Shown: positions 47,861-57,520 of the stretch, piece by piece
Layout: each line of letters begins with the position of its first letter
Numbering within the stretch: the first letter of the stretch is position 1
NCBI RefSeq assembly: GCF_963678635.1
Contig: NC_087066.1
Location: 63,184,282 to 63,248,281, forward strand
Direction of reading: 5' to 3'
Length of the DNA stretch: 64,000 nt
DNA from: Symsagittifera roscoffensis
Taxonomy: Eukaryota; Xenacoelomorpha; Acoela; Convolutidae
Notes under the pieces: model-generated
The model's database searches: none
What the model was told of the DNA's origin: nothing
What the model saw: only the letters and a program-made list of their open reading frames with translations
Program-made: the position numbers and the translations under genes

Positions 47861-48669
47861 TCGAGAAAACTAGTTTGTGAGGGCAGCGTTTGAGATAATA
47901 GGATGAGAGTAAATTCAACGAGGGTAAATATTTTGATAAGGAGATGAGAGTGATTTCAAGAGGGCAGTAATTCGAATGAGGCTTTTTTGAAAATCGGATT
48001 AGAATCTTGCACTTAGTTTCAAAATTTTAGAAGGAAAGCTCATGTGAAGTGAAATAATTGTTTGTTCAATTGGCTAAGATTTTGTTCACTAAGTTTTCTT
48101 CAGTTTGTCTAATCTCAGGTACTTCATACTTCAGTCTTTGCAGTATTTGAGATTGGAAAAAACGGTGACCTCAGTAGGGGATTCTACACTTCGCAGGAAT
48201 TAAGATCGGACGGTTTAAAAACGAATTTGAATGAAAGGTTCGCAGTAATTGAAATTGACTGTGTACAGTAAAGGAGATTGAACTCGCTCGCTGGTGACTC
48301 GTAAGCCTGGTAAAAAAAGATCGATTTTTAAAAAAAATAGAATCTTTCATTTTTTCTAAGGCATAGTTAAGTATGTTTATGGAATTCGCAGACAAATTGC
48401 AATTTTCGCTCAGAATTTGCGGATTTTATAAAATTAAGGATTCAGCTTACAGTTACGCATTTAGCGCATTTTTATTACACACATATTTCATTACTTATTT
48501 GTGGATTCCACAAATTGTTCCGGACTCCGCAAATTTTGTTGAAGATTTCACAAAATTGGCTGATTCTGCAGGAATTTTGAGTAATACAGTAATTTAGATG
48601 TTTGTTCGTGGAATCCAGAACAAAAAGAAAGATCAATAGGAAACTATCAAAAGTATTGTAATCCGCCGT
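47861..48669. other. noncoding stretch with GGATTCCACAAA-type repeats
   Basis: Short degenerate repeats of GGAATCC(A/G)CAAA-like motifs (near 48380, 48500-48580 and 48610, and earlier near 44890 and 44975) are the main content. No gene seen. Confidence 0.4.
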
Positions 48670-48811
48670 GTGTCCTTAGGGGGGGGGGGGGGGTCTTTTC
48701 GACGGTAGGGGTCTTTGGGGTCCTACCAAAAGTAGGGTCCAAAAGGACCCATCTTTTTTAAAGACCCCAAAGTACCCTGCCCGAAATAAAAAGACCCCTC
48801 TCTTAGGACAC
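48670..48811. repeat. 142-bp fold-back (hairpin) element with a G15 tract
   Basis: The left half runs GTGTCCTTAG, G15 (48679-48693), GGTCTTTTCGACGGTAGGGG and TCTTTGGGGTC. The right half mirrors it: AAAGACCCCAAAGTACCCTG, CCCGAAATAAAAAGACCCCT, CTTAGGACAC. The centre (TAGGGTCCAAAAGGACCC) is itself palindromic. The whole can fold into one long imperfect hairpin, typical of a tiny fold-back/MITE insertion. Confidence 0.7.
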
Positions 48812-49301
48812 CCGACAGACAAAATACTTTGGTATTTATTTTCGCGCGGTGGTTAAATTTAATCCCTTCCAAACTTTCCCACCACTAAATAAGAATGGGT
48901 ATATCCGGCTGCGGTTTTTTCGCTTATTTTTATCTAAAAGCTAATCCTTTTCGTTCATGTAAATATGAGTTTACATAAAGTACCATTCATATTTCCTTTT
49001 AAAAATTTTTGGTAATTATTGTTCGTCTCTCTTTCTTATTTTATTTTCAAACTTATTTCCAAGTCTCCCTTATTTTCGATTTGCACCATTTTGATTCTTT
49101 TAGCCTTACTATTAGCTTACTTTGGGAAACTAAATACGCAATCCTTCGCTCCTGCTTCAAGGGTAAGTTGCAATTACCAGTGTCTTTTGCGCCGGTCTAT
49201 TTAACTTAAAACAATGTTTGTTGAATGTTTTATATTTACAAATGTACAGCCGTAATTCCAAGTAACAAATCAATTTAGCCAACATTTTCAAGTGAAAAAT
49301 T
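48812..49301. other. noncoding stretch at the left side of the Polinton
   Basis: No gene seen. The left terminal inverted repeat of the Polinton should lie here or nearby. I found no sequence that clearly matches, in inverted orientation, the right end of the window. Confidence 0.4.
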
Positions 49302-49840
49302 TTATTGATCAATTTTATCAAGTTTTCTCCTTTTTTTCTGACTAGAACGAACAGACGCTTCTGTTAGAATGAATGGATTATTGATAGGCGGAGGGTCTCT
49401 TGAACTGCTAGCTGCGCTTTCTTCTTGAAGCTCTTCCTTCGTATAGCTTTCTTGAAGAAAGCCCCAATCTGGGACCCGGAATTCCGGCGATTGCCAGCTT
49501 TGGCTGTTTTCGCTGCTATAAGTCGGGGTATTTGTCAACTGTGAGTTTGCCCACTCGCTTTCTTCCGCAATGGCCTCGAAGAACACATTTTCTTCTGTAG
49601 ACCTGTGTCCAAAGGGCAATTTAGCTATCCCGTCGAATAGTAAGAACCGCTTACTATCGAAGGGTGAAAGGGCAATTCGGTTCTGCGCTATGGTTATGTT
49701 GGTATGGGCTTTCGATTTTATTGAGTAGTTGTATATACGAAGGGTTTTTCCACTCAGTAATGTTTCCCTGAACCTCTGGTGTGTAAGTTGCTGCTGGGAG
49801 TGTTGCACTACTCCTTTTGCACTCCTCTTGCTAGTTGAAT
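49302..49840 (-). CDS. polB: PolB C-terminal exon
   Basis: After a T-rich 3' splice site (TTCATTTAG, AG at 49842-49841) the frame gives STSKRSAKGV, ITIAQNRIALSPFDSKRF and AKLPFGH. This is the usual C-terminus of Polinton polymerases (K-R-x-A-K-G-V, then K/R-x-A-L-S-x-F-D-x-K-R, then PxGH). About 100 further residues, Ser/Glu-rich with a terminal KKRRKLDK basic motif, extend beyond the typical end. The frame is open upstream to 49979, but the homology begins only at the splice site. Confidence 0.7.
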
Positions 49841-50344
49841 CTAAATGAAGAACAAAGATTAGCCTATAAACATATTTTAGCTTTGTAAGCCCATAAAAAT
49901 TCGCAAGCCCAGTTCTAGTACTAATAACGAAAACGGTTCCCAAATCTGAATATTTTGAAGACTCAATATCTAATAACATTCCAATTTTTTCAATTCCAAA
50001 AAGTTTAAATATCTTAATTCATTCCAAATCATAAAAATTCCAAATCGTGTCATCATCAAAAAATCATTCCATGTCAAAATTTTAAATTTGTTCACGTCAA
50101 AAGTTACAAAAGTGCGTTTGTGGTGAGTATTTGTTTAAAACATTTTAAATGATGAATGGTTCTTCATTTTAAGTTTTTAAATGAAGAATCAGAGCCTTTC
50201 AGGGCTAGTTATGTCTAATTAAATTGACAGGGATCAACAAAAGTTATTAATTTGGTCCCAACAAGATCCAAAACCCCAATGAAGGGAACCCTTAATGTAA
50301 AGAAATGGAGGGGGCTTGGAGAGGTGCTTTTTTTCAATACTAAC
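49841..50344 (-). other. predicted PolB intron 2 (504 bp)
   Basis: On the minus strand it starts GTTAGT directly after the polymerase frame (codon GCA G|) and ends TTCATTTAG. Removing it keeps the frame (phase 1) and joins two segments that are adjacent in family members. Stops occur in all frames within it. Confidence 0.6.
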
Positions 50345-51692
50345 CTGCATATTTCAGGGAGTAGAGCTTTGGTTTCAGCGCGATGAATTCTGCAATGATT
50401 TTTCCCGCCGCCTCGTCCTTAAATTTCAATACAACCTTCTTATTCACATTGCTGAATAAAAAGTGATCGCTTGGGTAGTTGGAAAAATCGAAACTATCGG
50501 TCAGTTTTTGCAGATCTGCGTATACGTCTTTGGTTTTTATCGCATAAATAAACAAATCTGTGTCACTGTATAGCAGTTCAAGGTTCACGCTTGCTTTCAT
50601 TTGCCGATAGTGAAAGTAAAACATGAATCTTTTCGACAAATCCAAAATACTTGCACCAATTATCATGGGTTTGTCCCACAAAAAACTCGTTACAGCAAAA
50701 CAAACAGTAGCAACTTCCTCGTCGATTATCTGGAAGCTTTTCATCGTGCTCAAAGCTGTTTTTTGAAGCAATTCTCTTTCGTTTCTAATAATTTCTAGTT
50801 TTTTGCGTCCTAATTTTGATTTCATAGTTTTACCGAATGCTGAATTTACGATGAGCTTGTAAAAGTTCTCTTCAAATTTGTTGCGCGCTGACATTCTCAA
50901 TTGAGTGTTTAAATCGACAAAGGGCGCCATCCATCTACCTTGACGAAATTTTAAGACCTTAATCAATTTGGTAACTCTTAAGCCTAGTTCTATGTAGAGT
51001 TTTAATGTAAGGTAGTGCAGAACGTAGCCTTCCTTTGGATCTAATGTTTGAACCAGTTTTGGTACCTTTGGTAGCGACGTGACCCCCATCTCCCCTAACA
51101 TCTGTATTTGCTCGTTACTTAGTTGATCCGTGCCGATAACTTCACGTGAGGGGGCTAGCGGGTAGTCTGCAAAGTAATCTTGAAGTTCTTCAGGTATACT
51201 GAGATCCACTTCCAAAATGTGTTTCATAAGGTAACAGTGTTTCATAATACCCCCGTATAAATTGTTAGCGTCTATATTCAATAGATAGCTAGAGGGCTCT
51301 TCAGGATTGTAGTCTTCGAGGTATTTGTCGTTGGCTTTAAAAAAACGGCGTGCATATATCGATGACATCCCTCCCCGTATCATTTTTTGAACCATGTTCA
51401 AATGCTCCCTTTCAGTAAGTAACTTGAGGTCTGCATTGCAGACTTTTAAGAATGCATCGCCCGAGAGGTTACTAGCCGTGAAGTAGCATGCACAATCTAA
51501 TCCGTACGTTTCGTAACAAACTTCACGAAAGGCTTCGAATACTGAAGCGAGTAGTAGTACGTCCGTTGCTAGGTATACATCATGGTACTCGCCTAGTGAT
51601 GCGCATTTCATTTCGGCGAAAACTTTAATGGCATGGTTGTACTGATTTTTCGAAACACTTATTATTCCCCTCCCTGTAAAGTGTTGCTCCAC
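50345..51692 (-). CDS. polB: PolB exonuclease III motif and polymerase domain
   Basis: About 449 codons, entered through a frameshift near 51680. Motifs (residue numbers within this frame): Exo III YLATD 40-44; motif [10 protein letters not shown] around D141; motif [10 protein letters not shown] 279-287; motif C YSDTD 375-379; KPKLYS near 440-445 (the K-x-Y-type motif). The two catalytic aspartates of motif C are present; the residue after them is Leu rather than the usual Ser. It ends at the 5' splice site at 50344. The protein-primed class is inferred from family resemblance. Confidence 0.9.
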
Positions 51693-52342
51693 TTTTTTCT
51701 AGGTGGCAGTCGGGTTTCTCGAAACTTTTCAAAACTACTAAAGTATGAATACGGGTAGAAACCTTTTTGTTTTAGCAATTTTATCTGTTCTGATGAGTAA
51801 CCAAGTTCTTCAAAGTAATTTTCCAGTAGGAAAAACTTTTTTTCCGGCAAGTATTCGACGAGTTTTGAAAGGGGGGACAGCATGAATTTATAGGAGTCTA
51901 TGAAACGTAGATTTTCATACACTTTTTTGAGTTTTCCGTTTTTATCGGTGTATGATTTGATATAGACCGACATAGTGAGTGATATATACTTCTCCTCAGT
52001 GGAAGGGATCACTGAGTAAGTGTTTTCGGGGTTACTGTTTGAGAGCGCTTTTATAATGAAATGCAGATCATAGTTTGACAAGTTATGCGCTATTACGGGT
52101 ATATAGTTCGCCGGTTTTCGATTGATACTGCATTCGTTATGCGCCCACCCCAAGAACTTGTTGGTATAGTGACAGTGATCAAGTACAACTTGGTCATTGT
52201 CAGCAAATTCTGTTTTACTTATCCAACAAGTGTGCGCTTCTTCACGCGTGCAACTTGGTGTGCCAGTGAACGTGTAATACTTTCGTTTTTCGAGGTATAT
52301 TTGTTTCGCCAAAGATTCGAGCGAGGCGATCAATTCCTTCAT
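51662..52342 (-). CDS. polB: PolB HNH-like zinc segment and exonuclease II motif
   Basis: 226 codons. Residues 39-71 carry a TCWISKTEF...[19 protein letters not shown] pattern like the recombination-endonuclease-VII/HNH insertion common in Polinton polymerases; one of the expected paired cysteines is Ser. Exo [13 protein letters not shown] follows at about 86-96. The downstream part ([20 protein letters not shown]) matches the family. It links to the preceding piece by a frameshift at about 52350-52372 and to the next near 51680. Confidence 0.85.
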   Translation of the reverse strand: MKELIASLESLAKQIYLEKRKYYTFTGTPSCTREEAHTCWISKTEFADNDQVVLDHCHYTNKFLGWAHNECSINRKPANYIPVIAHNLSNYDLHFIIKALSNSNPENTYSVIPSTEEKYISLTMSVYIKSYTDKNGKLKKVYENLRFIDSYKFMLSPLSKLVEYLPEKKFFLLENYFEELGYSSEQIKLLKQKGFYPYSYFSSFEKFRETRLPPRKKWSNTLQGGE

Positions 52343-52371
52343 AACATTTTCTCCTCTCTTCAGTTCAAACT

Positions 52372-52849
52372 TTAAAACTTCGCGCTTCCAAATTCAACAA
52401 CGGCCAGAGCATAACCGCATGGTTGATGAATCTCTAGTGTTTGGGTGCTAGATTTTTTGGGGTCGGGTTGCGGTCCGTATACGGGTAGTAGTAGCGATTC
52501 GAGGTCAAAGTAAATAACTCTCGGTACATACCAGCGGGCAGTTAAACTTTTGAAACGATGAGTGTCCTTTCCCGGTTTTGGAATAGTGATTACCACTCCC
52601 TCGTCTCGGTAGCACATTTCCTGGTGCCTTTGTAGTGTATCGATGATTGAACATGTATGGAAGCATTTGCGGCAAATTTGGTTTTGGTCTCGGTGTAGTT
52701 TTCCACGCACATATTCCACAACCCTCATCAAATCAGTGATCAGCACATAGTGATGAGTTTGTCCGTTGCTGAGTAGTAGTAGGTCAACACATAGATCACT
52801 TGAGTATTTGCTGGACACTCTCAAAGGTAGCAATTCACCTTCTTTGTAC
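52372..52849 (-). CDS. polB: PolB N-terminal zinc knuckle and exonuclease I motif
   Basis: The frame resumes after the predicted intron at 52849. It includes a CxxC-x12-H-x3-C zinc motif (ICRKCFHTCS...RHQEMC) and Exo I YFDLESLL with the catalytic D-x-E. The order matches Polinton polymerases, where the zinc motif precedes Exo I. The frame is open further upstream to 52908, but that part belongs to the intron in the spliced model. Confidence 0.8.
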
Positions 52850-52947
52850 CTAATGAAAACAAACAATTGAGTGCTCGGGTTTCTGGATGAACGTAATGTG
52901 TTATACATGATTAAACAAATGTTTTGTCAAAAAAAATCAATGCTCAC
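52850..52947 (-). other. predicted PolB intron 1 (98 bp)
   Basis: Minus strand: CCG|GTGAGCATTG... to ...TTTTCATTAG|GTACAAAG. Splicing restores one continuous frame across a split arginine codon between family-conserved segments. It is short and T-rich, as in invertebrate introns. Confidence 0.6.
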
Positions 52948-53735
52948 CGGAATACATTAACTTGACAGTTGTTAAGTTGTTCAAATCGGTCAATATCAAA
53001 TAGTCCCATGGGCATCTCGTACCAGCCTTCAACTTTCACAACATGTTCTTGGGAGAGCTTGTAATTTTTTAGTTTGTTTCGATATTGGTAGCTTTGGGCA
53101 GCAGGATAAAGAGCAGTTGTGGTCTCTGAATATCGATCATGGTACGCGGCCACAAAGCTGTATAGAAAGCCCTTCTGATCGTTTCTCGTTTTAATGTTGG
53201 TGAAACTCTGTTTCACCGGTTTCAATGAATCGGGAAGGTCAATGTATGAGCCAGCACGGATAGGAGAAAATGCTGCAAAACTTACAGCCAGCTTTTCACT
53301 GCGCTCCACAATCCAACCGCTACCGTGAGAAGCGAACGTGTTGATGGCGTTGACCATATGCTCAATCAATTCCAAATATGTCTCTTTCTCGATTCCATTG
53401 AAGAAGACATTGATCATCTTAGAATTCAGATATAATATTGTCTTCTCGTGGCGTAACTCCCCGTCACCAGTTTCGTTTGTATCGCTCGAGAACTTTATCA
53501 TACTCACGTCCACAGGCAGTTGAAATTTACAGGGTCCTTCCTGCACTCTTTTGTCTATCAACGCATCAGTTTCCTCTTTGTTTCGCATAATTACATTCAT
53601 CAGATCCAATTCATCCTCCCTAACGCTCAACTCGTTTCGTCTTAACTTTCCCCTAAACGCAGATTCAGTTGGAGCAGATGATGTTCCCACCTCATTTCCG
53701 GGAGTCCAAATGGGTAGTTGATGGTTTTTCGACAT
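52948..53735 (-). CDS. polB: PolB N-terminal region
   Basis: The frame ends at the 5' splice site at 52948/52947. FTNIKTRNDQKGFLYSFVAA and MPMGLFDIDRFEQLNNCQVN match the conserved entry of Polinton polymerases (N-I-K-x-x-D-x-x-x-F-x-x-S, then P-M-x-x-x-D-I-x-x-F-E-x-x-N). About 170 residues before it are not recognisable as a known domain. The upstream end connects in another frame to the zinc-finger segment. Confidence 0.75.
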
Positions 53736-53751
53736 ATGTTGCCGGAACTTC

Positions 53752-54012
53752 TCAACCGAGAGAGAGGAAGATTGTATGACAGTAGATACAAAGACTATCA
53801 GTTGAGACGTTGTGAGCTAGCTCGACATGCTCCCTAGCTTCTGCCAGCGAGCTGAAGGATTCTCGACATTCGTCACATTTAGTTGGTGGCGGTGGGGCTG
53901 CGAATATCTTATGGATATTTTGTTCATGTCGTCTCAAGTTTCTTGATGAACTAAAGACTTTCGAGCAGGTCGAACAAATGACTAGTGTCTGTTTTCCACT
54001 TGAGTTAGGCAT
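53752..54012 (-). CDS. C2H2 zinc-finger N-terminus of the polymerase ORF
   Basis: ATG at 54012. Finger 1 has C13, C16, H29, H34 (C-x2-C-x12-H-x4-H). Finger 2 has C46, C49, H62, H67 with the same spacing. A third finger starts at C75/C78, and its histidine pair (RQHMSKNH) lies in the next frame just downstream, i.e. across a single-base frameshift near 53776. That third finger ties this segment to the PolB frame, so it is probably one protein: DNA-binding fingers fused to the polymerase. The alternative is a separate small zinc-finger gene abutting PolB. Confidence 0.7.
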   Translation of the reverse strand: MPNSSGKQTLVICSTCSKVFSSSRNLRRHEQNIHKIFAAPPPPTKCDECRESFSSLAEAREHVELAHNVSTDSLCIYCHTIFLSLG

Positions 54013-55005
54013 TGTTGGTTCAAGATTGAGTGTTCAGGAAAGAAGAATTCTTTTCAAGAAATTTTTCAAGTTTAACCAAAGCTGATTTTGACAAAGCAAA
54101 AGCGAGAAGTGAAAAGTTTTTCAAAAACAAAATTTGGATCAAGACTCAATTAATTTAACTCAATTACGTGGGTGAAGCATAAAATCAACAGTGGCTTTGA
54201 AGTGGTTGTAGTTTTGGGGCTTTATATGGTTTTATGAAATGACTGTCAATTCGATATTGGGTAAATGACTCAACTGTATTAAACAGTATAAATACTTGTG
54301 GTTAGAGTAGCTAAAAATTCCATGAAGGGATCAATCCGGGAATGTTATTTCTTTTACCTAAAGTGTGTGAATGTTAACACCCACTGCTATTATCAACTTC
54401 TCTGTTTAGTCAACTTGACTAAATATTGAAAATATATTTGAATTTTTTTGCCAAGTTTTTTTGTTTCAACCAAAATGGTAACCCACCAATCAAGTCAAGC
54501 AAGGAAGACCCACCAATCAAGTCAAGTCAAACAAACCTGACAAAAATGATAAAGGGTAGTTGAGAATTTTGTTCATTTCTCAAATAAATTAGTATTCTAT
54601 GACAAATTTCACATACAGTTCATCAAAAGATTGATGCAGGGCCGTTTGGTACAGTAGGCAATAACTAACCGGCAGGGCTACCCATTAGGAACCTCTGAAA
54701 CGCTTGCCCCACTGTAATGTCGGGTCAAAAATTTGAGATGTTTCATTTTTAGTACATATTCTTGTAGTGAAAAAAAACAACAAAAATTACAAAAAAAAAT
54801 TTTTGTCTCCAAATCCAATTAAACTTGGTCCAATCAATTTGTCGTGATTTATTGGACAGGGTTGTAACCCATGTTGAAACATCGAGAAAAAAAACATATT
54901 TTGAATTTTTTAACCATTTTAACCTGAAAATGAGTATTATTAAACGTGAAATCTGTTATAGACATGTAATTTTATTATATAGAATGCTTTATACTGGCTC
55001 ATACA

Positions 55006-55068
55006 CTCTCTAATGTCTACTCCTAAGAGTCCTGGCTAACCCCACCAGTCTGTAGACATATTAGAGAG
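55006..55068. repeat. hairpin with 15-17-bp arms next to AG/CT microsatellites
   Basis: CTCTCTAATGTCTAC (55006-55020) pairs with GTAGACATATTAGAGAG (55052-55068), with a 2-nt bulge and a 31-nt loop (TCCTAAGAGTCCTGG...). An (AG)n run follows at 55063-55079 and a (TC)17 run at 55223-55257. The runs themselves are inverted relative to each other and could extend the fold. Confidence 0.55.
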
Positions 55069-55220
55069 AGAGAGAGAGAAAAATCAAAAATAGAGAGTGT
55101 AAAGAGCCAAAAATAATTATGGTTGATTAACCGGCAGAATTGCTGGACCCATCCATAAATAGCTTTCTTTTGAAAAAACTATATCCCAAAAGGGATATTA
55201 ATGGGGTTTATGGATCGTCA

Positions 55221-55222
<2 letters not shown>

Positions 55223-55257
<35 letters not shown>
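55223..55257. repeat. (TC)n microsatellite
   Basis: About 17 uninterrupted TC units. Confidence 0.95.
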
Positions 55258-55259
<2 letters not shown>

Positions 55260-55669
55260 ATCTTTTTCTGTGTTAATATTTATATTTTGAAAAGTATTAT
55301 GAAAAAACATAACAAAAACATTTTTATGTTTTTTGTTTCAACATCATTAGATAAAATCTTAGGAAGAGTATTCAGTTTAATTTTTATGATTTTCGAAATG
55401 AGCATTAAAAAAACTGATATAATTAGGTTGGATTTGACGAGAAATTTATCAAACTTTTTAAAGTTATTTTGATTTTTTTTTCTATTAATTTTTTCTTTTG
55501 TTTTTTCTTTCTATTGATTGAAAATCACAAAGCAAACTTTAAATTAGAAAAAGATCATAAGCAAAACGTAAACAAAGATTCAGCCCCAATAATAAAAAAC
55601 TTATCAAACTAAATAATAAACCCCCAAACTGGTGCACTCTCGGTGGAAACAAAGTTTTTTTTTGAGTTT

Positions 55670-56233
55670 TCAGAGATCTCTAAATTGCAGTTTGCGTTTT
55701 TTCGGCGCAAAGCAAGCATTGATAGGCGGCGTCTCAGCTACTAAGTTTGGTGCAGTGGGACTTTGACTGCCGGAAGAAGAAGTAGAAGAAGTATGCTGCT
55801 GCTGTTGTTGAGTGATTGAAAAAATATGCGGTTTTATTGGGGTTTTGGGCGTCTGCTGGTCCTCATATTTTTTCTCTGTTGAATCTGGTCATTCAATCGA
55901 CTCAATGTTCCAGTAGCTTTCTCGCTCTGCTAGATCTCTAATGGATCCTTCCTGATTTTCGTAAAAGGGGATCGATTGGCAATCGTAGTTAAACAGTATT
56001 TTTCTCGGTGAACGATCAAGGCAAGTAGGGTCTTGAATATCTGTGCGCTTCAGCGCAGGATACGATTCAGTCACACAGCAACTCTCGTAGACCTGTTTTC
56101 TGTTTTGTATGAGGATACCAATTTGATCTAGCAAACAGTTGGGTAACATCATATGGTTTTTAGTGACCCATTCATCGAATTCTCTGCTTCCTGGATCAAG
56201 ATCGTTGAAAGAACTTGCTTTTCGATGACGCAT
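55670..56233 (-). CDS. unknown Polinton protein with in-frame UGA and C-terminal NLS-like motif
   Basis: ATG at 56233. The first 114 codons end at TGA 55889-55891, but the same frame stays open for 72 more codons to a TGA at 55670. The N-terminal part is charged (FNDLDPGSREFDEWVTKNH) with a Cys pair. The part after the stop has a Gln run (ITQQQQQH), a Ser/Thr-rich stretch and a terminal APKKRKLQFRDL, which resembles an SV40-type nuclear-localisation signal. I do not recognise the family. The continuation could be nonsense decay, UGA readthrough (UGA followed by C) or an assembly error. A minus-strand TATA-like CTATATTATACC lies near 56281-56296. Confidence 0.55.
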
Positions 56234-56537
56234 TTTCCGTTCCTGTTGAACCACTACGATAGAATCTCTGGTATAAGTTTGGTATAATATAGCTTTTTCA
56301 AGAGAATTAATTGAAATGATTTGCAGTGGAGTTGCAATCGTTGAAAACTTTGTATTGACTGATTTTGAGAGATTGAATAAAAATAGTGAGTAGATTTAGT
56401 TTGACCTACCACTTTTAGTTTTTTATTGCTGGTGGTCTAAGATTTAGCCAATTACCATTAATCTGGTTTTGTGAAATTTTATTATGTTTTCAGGGCTTTT
56501 GCAATTAAAGTAGAAATGTGAACGCTTTGAAAATCTA

Positions 56538-56870
56538 TACTTCAAAGAAACAGCATGGCGCCTTTTTATGGTACCCTAAGCACAAAATGACAGAAATTTT
56601 ACACTTCAAAGAGATAACATGCATGCCGCCAGGGTAAAAACGTTGAGATTTATGAGCTAAAACGGGAATTTGCCAGACAGATGCAAGCTATTGCTATCTC
56701 TACTTCAAATAGAGTGCATGACGCCTTTGTTTATGTCCCCCGGACGAGGGGCTTTAAAGGTCTCCACTTCAAAGTGAGTACATGTATGCCGACATGTAAC
56801 ATTAACTGAGATTTATGACCCATTCAAGTGCTTGCCAGACAGAAATGACAGATGCAATAAGCACGCTTTT
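56538..56870. promoter_or_regulatory. iterated repeats in the divergent Polinton intergenic region
   Basis: Four copies of a roughly 28-bp motif, (T/C)ACTTCAAAG...GCATG(C)C(G)CC, lie at about 56538, 56602, 56701 and 56765. The interval TGAGATTTATGA...TTGCCAGACAG also occurs twice (56644 and 56808). They sit between divergently transcribed genes (minus gene from 56233, plus gene from 57043), the natural place for shared promoter, enhancer or origin elements. The function is inferred. Confidence 0.5.
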
Positions 56871-56932
56871 ATCTTATACAAATCCAATTGCAAAAACTAA
56901 TCAAATTCTCCCGCTATAGGCTGAAGGGGCGC

Positions 56933-56940
56933 CATAAAAG
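56933..56940 (+). promoter_or_regulatory. TATA-like element for the plus-strand gene
   Basis: CATAAAAG lies about 103 bp upstream of the ATG at 57043, after the iterated repeats and a GGCGC-rich stretch. Confidence 0.35.
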
Positions 56941-57042
56941 TAAATCCACAGATAAGTGTTTATCTTCTATCCAATTCATTATTCATTTCACTCTATCATA
57001 AAACAGTTGAACCAACAAGTCACTACCGTTACCACCACCACT

Positions 57043-57477
57043 ATGTACTCGTCGCTAGAAAATGAAACAGACTTTTACGATGATTTTCAAGATATATCTT
57101 TGGGAGAAAAACGCATTGTACGGGTTGGAACGAAAACTTTTGACAAAACGGGTACATATATCACAGTTAAGTTATATAAAAAGAATGAAGACGGTGTATT
57201 TAAAAGTTATCAAGCAGTGACCTTAACGACAAGAGAATTTGATTGTTTGGCAGATAATTATTCAAAGATTAAAAAATTGGTTAAAAAACAAACTGGTGAA
57301 AAGACTTCATCTTCTTCCGCCTCCTCCTCATCCTCGTCAGCTGTAAATGATAAACATCATAAAAGACGATACACGTCAAAACGATCAGTCCGTCCCGAAA
57401 AAGAATGTGCTGAAAGTGGCAATGAAAACGATGCGGATGATGAATACTCGAATCATAAAAAGTGTAGAGTTGCCTGA
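57043..57477 (+). CDS. PC4-like ssDNA-binding protein candidate
   Basis: ATG at 57043 (the frame is open upstream but without an ATG) gives 144 aa. Residues about 20-80 (GEKRIVRVGTKTFDKTGTYI, KLYKKNEDGVF, VTLTTREFDCLADNYSKIKK) alternate beta-strand-like segments with basic residues and end in a helix with an LT-x-x-E/Q-x-x-x-L pattern. This resembles the PC4/Sub1 single-stranded DNA-binding fold. A Ser-rich linker, basic KRRYTSKRSVRP and an acidic C-terminus follow. A role in replication or transcription of the element is inferred. It is one of only two genes on this strand. Confidence 0.45.
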   Translation: MYSSLENETDFYDDFQDISLGEKRIVRVGTKTFDKTGTYITVKLYKKNEDGVFKSYQAVTLTTREFDCLADNYSKIKKLVKKQTGEKTSSSSASSSSSSAVNDKHHKRRYTSKRSVRPEKECAESGNENDADDEYSNHKKCRVA

Positions 57478-57520
57478 AACAGAAAAAAAAACGTTTTAAT
57501 AATTTGATTTAACCAGCAGA

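Larger units (their letters stand above)
49302..54012 (-). pseudogene. polB: zinc-finger-containing protein-primed DNA polymerase B (gene-level)
   Basis: Collinear pieces on the minus strand give C2H2 fingers, the polymerase N-terminal region, exonuclease and polymerase domains, and a C-terminal tail. Two gaps look like spliceosomal introns (52850-52947 and 49841-50344; GT...AG, phase-compatible). Three other junctions (near 53776, 52350 and 51680) need single-base frameshifts. This is the replicative enzyme of the element. Frame breaks could be real decay or assembly indels. Confidence 0.8.
54013..55669. other. Polinton noncoding spacer
   Basis: No convincing gene on either strand. It contains a TATA-like element for PolB on the minus strand (CCATATAAAGCC near 54218-54229), duplicated CACCAATCAAGTCAAG motifs near 54483-54520, a hairpin at 55006-55068 and an (AG)n/(TC)n pair. 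The ORF at 55140-55472 is read through the microsatellite and is rejected. Confidence 0.5.

Noticed and set aside
47861-49301. Left terminal inverted repeat of the Polinton
   Set aside because: Searched by eye for an inverted match to 63.4-64.0 kb; only T-rich similarity was found, not enough to call.
55140-55472. 110-codon plus-strand ORF with an SLSLSL run
   Set aside because: Generated by the (TC)n microsatellite; rest is AT-rich and featureless.
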